The notes under the pieces were generated by a model. It saw only the letters and a program-made list of their open reading frames with translations, was not told the DNA's origin and searched no databases. From NCBI GenBank assembly GCA_021733645.1, contig JAHREJ010000042.1, positions 1 through 40,795 on the forward strand: DNA of 40,795 bases, given 5' to 3'. The position numbers were made by a program, and so were the translations under genes. Source of the stretch: Bacillus subtilis subsp. subtilis. Its GTDB lineage: Bacteria; Pseudomonadota; Gammaproteobacteria; Xanthomonadales; Xanthomonadaceae. Positions 35,380 to 40,795 of the stretch are shown here, piece after piece. How positions within the stretch are numbered: position 1 is the stretch's first letter; the number at the start of each line of letters is the position of its first letter.

Positions 35380-36189
35380 ATGCTGCCGTTGTTCCGATCC
35401 CTCTTGGCCGGTGTGCTGGCCGCCAGCGCCCTGCCCGTCGCCGCGCTCACCCCGGCGGTGGAGCCATTGCAGGACCACCACCAGATGATCGTGGTCGTCA
35501 CCGACGGCTGGGACGCCACCCAGGGCCGGCTGCAGGCCTATTCGCGCACCACGCAGGGCTGGGCGCCGTACGGCGGCGCCATCGAGGTGGCCGTTGGCCG
35601 CAACGGCAGCGCATGGGGCGTGGGCGTGGTGCCGATGCAAGGCGTTGGCCCGCATCAGCCCGGCGACCCTGTAAAGCCCGGCGACCCGGTCAAGAAGGAA
35701 GGCGATGGCCGCAGCCCGGCCGGCTTCTTCAACATCGGTCCGGCTTTCGGCTACGCCCCGGGGATCGCCACCGCCCTGCCTTACCAGCCGATGCAGGCCA
35801 GCAGTTACTGCATGGACGTACCCGATTCGCCGTACTACAACCGCATCGTCGATGCCGAGGTCGTGGGTAACGAGGCGGTGGAAGGCTCCACCGAGCCGAT
35901 GCGCCTGGACCTGCACAACAAGGGCGACGTGCGGTACCGCGAGGGCTTCGTGATCGAGCACAACCCCAAGGGCGAACCCCGCCGCGGCAGTTGCATCTTC
36001 GCCCACCTGTGGCGCACGCCCGGGGAGGCCACCGCCGGCTGCACGGCCATGCAGCCCGAACATATGCAGCGCCTGCTGGCCTGGCTGGATCCGGCCAAGC
36101 GGCCGCTGTTCGTGCTGCTGCCGCGCGCGCAGTACCAGCAGATGCAGTCGGACTGGAACCTGCCGGCACTACTGGAAAACCGGCCATGA
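35380..36189 (+). CDS. L,D-transpeptidase-fold exported protein
   Basis: A 269-residue protein with TTGGAG nine bases before MLPLFRSLLAGVL. The signal peptide ends at 'PVAA'. The YkuD-type catalytic segment is present: H209 (IFAHLWRTPG) and C221 (ATAGCTAM), the 'H...x(S/T)xGC' pattern of L,D-transpeptidases (COG3786 branch). Upstream are 'EVAVGRNGSAWGVG' and 'KKEGDGRSPAGFFNIGPAFGYAP', the usual start of the domain, and 'YNRIVDAE'. A short internal duplication (PGDPVK-PGDPVK) precedes it. It could form or break diaminopimelate cross-links, or act as a carboxypeptidase on tetrapeptides. Its stop overlaps the permease start. Confidence 0.87.
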   Translation: MLPLFRSLLAGVLAASALPVAALTPAVEPLQDHHQMIVVVTDGWDATQGRLQAYSRTTQGWAPYGGAIEVAVGRNGSAWGVGVVPMQGVGPHQPGDPVKPGDPVKKEGDGRSPAGFFNIGPAFGYAPGIATALPYQPMQASSYCMDVPDSPYYNRIVDAEVVGNEAVEGSTEPMRLDLHNKGDVRYREGFVIEHNPKGEPRRGSCIFAHLWRTPGEATAGCTAMQPEHMQRLLAWLDPAKRPLFVLLPRAQYQQMQSDWNLPALLENRP

Positions 36190-37481
36190 GCGCACCGGCC
36201 GATCCGCAACTGGAACGCGCGGTCAGCCGCTGGCAGATCGTGGGGCTGTCGATCAACGATGTGATCGGCAGCGGCATCTACCTGCTGCCGGCGGCCACCG
36301 TCGCGCTGCTGGGGCCGTTCAGCCTGTGGGGCGTGGTCGCCGCTGGCCTGCTGGTGGCGCTGCTGGTGCTGTGCTATGCACAGGCGGCCAGCTACTTCGA
36401 CGAGCCCGGCGGCAGCTATCTGTATGCGCGCGAGGCCTTCGGGCGCTTTGCCGGGTTTGAGATCGGCTGGATGATCTGGCTCACCCGGATCAGCTCGGCC
36501 GCCGCACTGAGCAATGCGCTGGCCGATGCGGTGGCGCGGTTCTGGCCCTGGGCCGGGCATGACCTGGGGCGTGTGGCGATCATCGTGGTGTCGCTGGGCT
36601 TCCTGACCGCGGTGAACGTGGCCGGGGTACGCTCGGCTGCGCGCACCGGGGTGATCCTGGTGATCGGCAAGCTGCTGCCGCTGCTGCTGTTCGTGGCCAT
36701 CGGCGCGTTCTACCTGGACATGGACCTGGCCTTCTCCGGGGTGCGCCCGGACCCGCACGACCTGCAGCGCATGGGCGAGGCGGCGTTGCTGCTGCTGTAC
36801 GCCTACGCGGGCTTTGAGAACATCCCGGCCGCCGCCGGCGAATACAAGAACCCGCGCCGCGACATTCCGTTCGCACTGATCACCATGATCGTCAGCGTCA
36901 CCGTGATCTACGCCGCCGTGCAGTTGGTGGCGCAGGGTACGTTGGCCGGCCTGGCCACCTCGCCGACGCCCCTGGCCGATGCCGCCGCCCGTTTTGGCGG
37001 GGAAGCGCTGGCGCTGATCCTCACCCTCGGTGCCACCATCTCCATCCTGGGCACCAACAGCAACACGATGATGATGGGGCCGCGCTTCCTGTTCGCGCTG
37101 GCCCGTGACGGGTACGGGCCGAAGATACTGGCCAACGTGCACCCGCGGTTCCGCACGCCGGCGGCGGCGATCGTCACCCAGGGCGTGATCGCGCTGGCAC
37201 TGGCCCTGTCCGGCTCGTTTGTGCAGTTGGCGCTGCTGTCGATGACCACCCGGCTGTTTGCCTATATCGGCACGGCGGCGGCGGTACTGGTGCTGGCGCG
37301 GCGTTTCGGCGACCGCCCCGGTGCGTTGAAGCTGCCCGGTGGCCCGGTGATTCCGGTGCTGGCGTTGCTGCTGTGCCTGGCGCTGTTTGTGAGTGCCAGT
37401 TGGCAGAATATCGCCGCGGCCGGCATCGCCTTTGCGGTGGGTGCGGTGATCTACCGGTTTCCGCGCAAGGACACGCGCTGA
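36186..37481 (+). CDS. APC-family amino acid/peptide permease
   Basis: A 431-residue inner-membrane transporter with about 12 helices. The N-terminal 'VGLSINDVIGSGIYLLPAATVALLGP' with unwound helix 1 (GSGIY) is the amino acid-polyamine-organocation signature; 'YAYAGFENIPAAAGEYKNPRRDIPFAL' in helix 6 is the second substrate-binding stretch, and 'GTNSNTMMMGPRFLFALARDGYGPKILANVHPRFRTP' the cytoplasmic loop. It is coupled to the L,D-transpeptidase gene (ATGA). As the last gene of the rightward set it probably imports an amino acid or small product released in the periplasm (D-Ala, L-Ala, Glu or a dipeptide); the substrate is inferred from context only. Confidence 0.9.
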   Translation: MSAPADPQLERAVSRWQIVGLSINDVIGSGIYLLPAATVALLGPFSLWGVVAAGLLVALLVLCYAQAASYFDEPGGSYLYAREAFGRFAGFEIGWMIWLTRISSAAALSNALADAVARFWPWAGHDLGRVAIIVVSLGFLTAVNVAGVRSAARTGVILVIGKLLPLLLFVAIGAFYLDMDLAFSGVRPDPHDLQRMGEAALLLLYAYAGFENIPAAAGEYKNPRRDIPFALITMIVSVTVIYAAVQLVAQGTLAGLATSPTPLADAAARFGGEALALILTLGATISILGTNSNTMMMGPRFLFALARDGYGPKILANVHPRFRTPAAAIVTQGVIALALALSGSFVQLALLSMTTRLFAYIGTAAAVLVLARRFGDRPGALKLPGGPVIPVLALLLCLALFVSASWQNIAAAGIAFAVGAVIYRFPRKDTR

Positions 37482-37588
37482 ACGAAGCGGGCGCAGGACG
37501 CGGGGTTTGATCTGTCATTCACTCCGCCGGCCCGCTGCGTTAACCGGCCACTGGCTACGGTGACACCTCACCCAACCGGAGCCAACAC

Positions 37589-37936
37589 ATGAGCCCTGAT
37601 TATCAGATTCCCGGCCGGGTGCCGGAAGACGGTGTCGCCCGCCAGGCCGTATCGGACTATTGGCGTGAGCGTTTTACCAGCGAACCGTACTACGACAACA
37701 GCCAGTTCTTCGACGATTACGAGCCGGCCTACCAGCTGGGCCACCACTCGCGTGCCGACGACATCATCCAGGCCTACGACGAGGTGGAAGCCGAACTGGA
37801 AACGCGCTGGGCGCAGGAACGCGGCAAGAGCAGGCTGACCTGGGCGCAGGCGCGCAATGCCGTCCGCCGCGGCTGGGATGAATCCACCGCACTGCGCCAG
37901 TCGCACCTGGACAAGGGCGTGCCGCGCGGCACCTGA
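37589..37936 (+). CDS. Small conserved acidic protein, unknown
   Basis: A 115-residue soluble protein with GGAG seven bases before MSPDYQIPGRVPEDG. Rich in aromatic and acidic residues: 'SDYWRERFTSEPYYDNSQFFDDYEPAYQLGHHSR', then 'DIIQAYDEVEAELETRWAQERGKSRLTWAQARNAVRRGWDE'. Similar small proteins are common in proteobacterial genomes near stress genes, but I cannot name a family. It is convergent with yiaA, 22 bp away. Upstream, 37482-37588 is a normal promoter-sized gap. Confidence 0.7.
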   Translation: MSPDYQIPGRVPEDGVARQAVSDYWRERFTSEPYYDNSQFFDDYEPAYQLGHHSRADDIIQAYDEVEAELETRWAQERGKSRLTWAQARNAVRRGWDESTALRQSHLDKGVPRGT

Positions 37937-37958
37937 GCACCGCGCGACCGCCCATGCA

Positions 37959-38396
37959 TCACTCGCCGCTGGGCAGCGGCGGAATCTCGCGCTCATTACC
38001 CCCCGCGGCCATCAGGTCGCGGGTGTTTTTCTGCACGGCCACCGCGCCAAACAGGCTCAGTGCAAAGGCCATCGCATAGAAGCCTTTCTCACTGAGCAGC
38101 AGGGTGGCGTTCCACAGGCCCACCAGCAGCAACAGCAGCGCAGCCAGCAGCGCGAACCAGCACAGCGCGTAGTACAGGCCGCTGACCGGAATGCCTTCCA
38201 CGCGGTCGCGCACGCTCTTCTGCAGGGAAACCGCCGCGAACAACCCGAACAGCAGCAGGGTCAGGTAGTAGCCCTTCTCGTTGAGCGCCATCTCGGCATT
38301 GAACAAGCCCACCAGGTAAGCCACCGCGCCCAGCAGCAGGGCGGTCCATGAGGCGGCGATGAAAGCGGGTGATGGTTTGTGCACCTGTTGCTTCAT
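37959..38396 (-). CDS. yiaA: YiaA-like inner-membrane protein (YiaAB domain)
   Basis: A 145-residue protein, exactly the length of E. coli YiaA, with GGAG eight bases before [13 protein letters not shown]. Four hydrophobic helices are arranged as two copies of the YiaAB two-helix unit. The conserved blocks '[42 protein letters not shown]' and '[36 protein letters not shown]' are nearly identical to E. coli. E. coli yiaA/yiaB expression responds to oxidative or other stress; the molecular role is unknown. Divergent from the aldose dehydrogenase gene across 174 bp. Confidence 0.93.
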   Translation of the reverse strand: MKQQVHKPSPAFIAASWTALLLGAVAYLVGLFNAEMALNEKGYYLTLLLFGLFAAVSLQKSVRDRVEGIPVSGLYYALCWFALLAALLLLLVGLWNATLLLSEKGFYAMAFALSLFGAVAVQKNTRDLMAAGGNEREIPPLPSGE

Positions 38397-38570
38397 TGAT
38401 CAAACTCCTTTTGAGGCGGCAAGCCGCGCATGCCACCCCACGGGCGGCCCGCGGCAACGGTAGCCGATCCGGCGGCGCGCGCCTACGGGGATGACGTATG
38501 GTCCACGCCGCGTTGATGGGCATGCTGTACAACGATGGCTGGCCATCGCATCCCCACCCGGAGATACCCC

Positions 38571-39719
38571 ATGACCCGCAAGCTGCTGCTCTCGCTCGCC
38601 GTCACCCTCACCCTGCCCCTGTTCGCCACCGCCTGCGTGGCCGCCGACAAGGCCGCCGCCCCGGTACTGAACAAGGCCCAGTGGCCGTTTGCCGCCACCG
38701 AGGCAGGCACGTTCAATGAACCGTGGGCGATGAGTTTCCTGCCCGATGGCAGCCTGCTGGTCAGCGAGAAGGGCGGCACGCTGCAGCATGTGAACCTGGC
38801 AACCGGCAAACGCGCCGCCATCAGCGGCGTACCCAAGGTGGCCTACGCCGGCCAGGGCGGCCTTGGCGACGTGCTGCCGCACCCCGGCTTTGCGCAGAAC
38901 CAACTGCTGTACGTGAGCTACGCCGAAGCCGGCGAAGGCGACACGCGCGGCGCGGCGGTGGCGCGCGCGCGGCTGGCGTTGGCCGCCGATGGCAGCGGCA
39001 CGCTGGAAGACCTCAAGGTGATCTGGCGCCAGACCCCCAAGGTCGAGGGCGGCGGCCACTACGGTCACCGGCTGGCCTTCGGCCCGGACGGCAAGCTCTG
39101 GATCACGTCCAGCGAGCGGCAGAAATTCGACCCGGCCCAGGACATGGGCGGCAACCTGGGCAAGATCGTGCGCCTGAATGACGACGGCAGCGTGCCGGCC
39201 GACAACCCCTTCGCCGCGCAGGGCGGCGTGGCTGCGCAGGTGTGGTCGCTGGGCCACCGCAATGCACTGGGCATCGCCTTCGATGCGCGCGGCAAACTGT
39301 GGGTGCATGAAATGGGGCCGGCCGGCGGCGACGAATTGAACCTGATCGAGCGCGGCGCCAACTACGGCTATCCGATCGTATCCAACGGCAACCATTACGA
39401 CGGCCGCGAGATTCCCGACCACAGCACCCGCCCGGAGTTCGCCGCGCCCAAGGTGACCTGGACGCCGGTGATTTCGCCGGCCGGCTTCATCATCTACAAC
39501 GGTACCCAGTTCCCGCAGTGGAAGGGCAGCGGCTTCATCGGCGGGCTGTCGTCCAAGGCGCTGGTGCGGGTGGCCTTCGAGGGCGACAGCGCGCGCGAAG
39601 CCGAGCGTTTCGACATGGGCGAGCGTATCCGTGAAGTGGAACAGGGCCCGGATGGCGCAATCTGGCTGCTGGAAGATGGCAAGAACGGACGCTTGTTGAA
39701 GCTCACCCCAAAGGGGTGA
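38571..39719 (+). CDS. PQQ-dependent soluble aldose sugar dehydrogenase (YliI/Asd-like)
   Basis: A 382-residue periplasmic six-bladed propeller enzyme. GGAGATA precedes [13 protein letters not shown]; the signal peptide ends near ATAC, possibly a lipobox. Marks of the glucose/sorbosone dehydrogenase family: '[23 protein letters not shown]', '[24 protein letters not shown]', '[24 protein letters not shown]' with the catalytic histidine, '[13 protein letters not shown]', '[14 protein letters not shown]' and '[17 protein letters not shown]'. E. coli YliI oxidises aldoses when PQQ is supplied. The gene stands alone, with no pqq genes in the window. Confidence 0.9.
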   Translation: MTRKLLLSLAVTLTLPLFATACVAADKAAAPVLNKAQWPFAATEAGTFNEPWAMSFLPDGSLLVSEKGGTLQHVNLATGKRAAISGVPKVAYAGQGGLGDVLPHPGFAQNQLLYVSYAEAGEGDTRGAAVARARLALAADGSGTLEDLKVIWRQTPKVEGGGHYGHRLAFGPDGKLWITSSERQKFDPAQDMGGNLGKIVRLNDDGSVPADNPFAAQGGVAAQVWSLGHRNALGIAFDARGKLWVHEMGPAGGDELNLIERGANYGYPIVSNGNHYDGREIPDHSTRPEFAAPKVTWTPVISPAGFIIYNGTQFPQWKGSGFIGGLSSKALVRVAFEGDSAREAERFDMGERIREVEQGPDGAIWLLEDGKNGRLLKLTPKG

Positions 39720-39726
39720 GCCAGAA

Positions 39727-39853
39727 GCGTACCGACCAACGGTCGGTACCTACCGGGGTTGGGGAATGTCCCGTCAATGCGTACCGACCAACGGTCGGTA
39801 CCTACCGGGGTTGGGGAATGTCCCGTCAATGCGTACCGACCAACGGTCGGTAC
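39727..39853 (-). repeat. 52-bp SMAG tandem array
   Basis: Three copies at 39727, 39779 and 39831 (period exactly 52 bp) of a palindrome GTACCGACC-aac-GGTCGGTAC. The minus strand begins GTAG; intervening segments are identical. Confidence 0.92.
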
Positions 39854-39860
39854 GCGCCGG

Positions 39861-40487
39861 TCAATCCTGCACGGTGACGATGCCGACCTTGGCCTTGCTG
39901 CAGTCGTTGCCGGGGCAGATGCCGTTGATCCAGACCTGGCCGTTGCCCAGCATCACGCCCTGCCAGTTGACGAACAGCGCGTCGAATTTCTGTTCGGTGA
40001 TGGTCTTGGCGATATCGGCGGTGATGATGCGGTCGTACTCGCGCTCGAAGGTGGCCGCATCGGCCACGGTACGCTTCTTCCCGCCCACATTCACGCTCAC
40101 CGGGTACAACGCCAGTGCGGCGACGGCCTTGGCATCATGCGCAGCCACCCCCTTCTGCAGTGCGGTGAACACCGCTTCGTAGCGCGGTGCGTCGCCGAGC
40201 AGGCGTTCAATGCGCTGGCGCACGTCGCCGTCGGCCGGTGCCGCTTCGCTGGCGTCGGGGGTGGCGACATCGGTGGCGGCTGCATCGCGGGGCGCGTCCG
40301 CGGCCGGGTCGGTGCCCGCATCCACGGCATCGGGCGAAAGCCCGGCCGCCGGAGCATCGTCGCGGGGCGTGGGCGTGGTGGTGGGCGGTGAGGTCGCAGG
40401 CCCGGTGGCCGCATCGGCCGCAGGCGGTGCGGGCTGCGAGCAGGCGGCCAGCAGCAGGGTCGGTAACAGAATTCGGATCGCACGCAT
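39861..40487 (-). CDS. Putative lipoprotein, unknown
   Basis: A 208-residue protein with GGAG seven bases before MRAIRILLPTLLLAAC. The lipobox LAAC places the lipidated cysteine at residue 16. A long Ala/Pro/Thr/Asp linker (residues 17-85) follows and then a compact domain: 'RQRIERLLGDAPRYEAVFTALQKGVAAHDAKAVAALALYPVSVNVGGKKRTVADAATF...YDRIITADIAKTITEQKFDALFVNWQGVMLGNGQVWINGICPGNDCSKAKVGIVTV'. Two cysteines in 'GICPGNDC' may form a disulfide. The fold resembles an NTF2-like sensing domain with 'NWQGVMLGNGQVWI', but this is a guess. Flanked by two oppositely oriented SMAG arrays. Confidence 0.7.
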   Translation of the reverse strand: MRAIRILLPTLLLAACSQPAPPAADAATGPATSPPTTTPTPRDDAPAAGLSPDAVDAGTDPAADAPRDAAATDVATPDASEAAPADGDVRQRIERLLGDAPRYEAVFTALQKGVAAHDAKAVAALALYPVSVNVGGKKRTVADAATFEREYDRIITADIAKTITEQKFDALFVNWQGVMLGNGQVWINGICPGNDCSKAKVGIVTVQD

Positions 40488-40559
40488 GTGCGGGCTCCAT
40501 CGCGTTGGCAAGGCCGTCAGCGTAACCGCCCCGCCGTCAGCCGCCGATGACGGCGCCCC

Positions 40560-40795
40560 GTAGAGCCGACCGTTGGTCGGCTGCTGTTCCACCGGCGACC
40601 GCTGCACCTCGTAGAGCCGACCGTTGGTCGGCTGCCTTCCCACCGACGGCCCGATGCGCCCCGTAGAGCCGACCGTTGGTCGGCTGCTGTTCCGCCGACG
40701 GCCCGATGCGCCTCGTAGAGCCGACCGTTGGTCGGCTGCCTTCCCACCGACGGCCCGATGCGCCCCGTAGAGCCGACCGTTGGTCGGCTGCTGTT
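40560..40795 (+). repeat. 51/52-bp SMAG tandem array, five copies
   Basis: GTAGAGCCGACC-gtt-GGTCGGCT copies begin at 40560, 40611, 40663, 40715 and 40767. The spacers alternate between a 'CTGCTGTTCC' and a 'CTGCCTTCCC' start, giving a 104-bp higher-order period. The array runs off the window edge. Confidence 0.93.

Noticed and set aside
40560..40795. Regular 51/52-bp repeats that resemble a CRISPR array
   Set aside because: The 'spacers' are nearly identical or alternate between two kinds, the repeat is a GTAG-headed SMAG palindrome, and no cas gene is present. The same applies to 7824-8192 and 39727-39853.

Overview
The window (about 67% GC) looks like chromosomal DNA of a Stenotrophomonas, most likely from the S. 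maltophilia complex. The main pointer is the large number of SMAG elements: short palindromic REP-type repeats that begin with GTAG (for example GTAGAGCCGACC-gtt-GGTCGGCT) and are characteristic of that genus. The gene content also fits Xanthomonadaceae: TonB receptors, YceI, the ELM1-like protein, DUF2145 and AarC-type CoA-transferase.

Layout. (1) 1-2080 is a small, AT-richer accessory block: a SymE-like toxin gene, a ribbon-helix-helix protein, two small unknown genes, and two gene fragments. It joins core genes at both edges through broken reading frames. On the left a MurU remnant meets a fragment of an immunity-like gene. On the right a restriction-associated gene fragment meets an aceE that has lost its C-terminus. 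This is either a real recombination scar or an assembly chimera. (2) 2056-10623: aceE, a PadR repressor with its siderophore-interacting reductase, small lipoprotein/membrane/unknown genes, YceI and a RutE-like nitroreductase, with a 91-bp tandem array and other repeats. (3) 10754-15134: a plus-strand run with the ELM1-like protein, DUF2145, a tandem pair of exported paralogues, a queuosine-precursor-type transporter and an unknown protein. It converges on glnE, and an inverted SMAG pair supplies the stop codons of both converging genes. (4) 18029-24479: an orphan minus-strand terminator that suggests a small RNA, an AarC-like CoA-transferase, a 2-oxoadipate dioxygenase (HglS/YdcJ), a HAD phosphatase, and EF-hand and unknown proteins.

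(5) 24535-37481 is the most coherent functional region. A divergent pair of gene sets shares a 135-bp promoter region. Leftward are a transglutaminase-fold protein, a TonB-dependent receptor, a serine hydrolase of the beta-lactamase/DD-peptidase fold, and a VanX-type D-Ala-D-Ala dipeptidase. Rightward are a zinc-ribbon protein, an SH3-NlpC/P60 endopeptidase, an L-Ala-D/L-Glu epimerase, an RpiR/MurR regulator, an L,D-transpeptidase-fold protein and an APC permease. Together they read as a locus for taking up, trimming and catabolising cell-wall (murein) peptides, comparable in part to the Bacillus ykfABCD genes but with an outer-membrane receptor and several exported peptidases added. The system-level role is inference; most individual family calls are firm.

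(6) 37589-40795: a small unknown protein, YiaA, a PQQ-type aldose dehydrogenase and a lipoprotein flanked by two oppositely oriented 52-bp SMAG arrays. No rRNA, tRNA, CRISPR, transposase or integrase gene was recognised.
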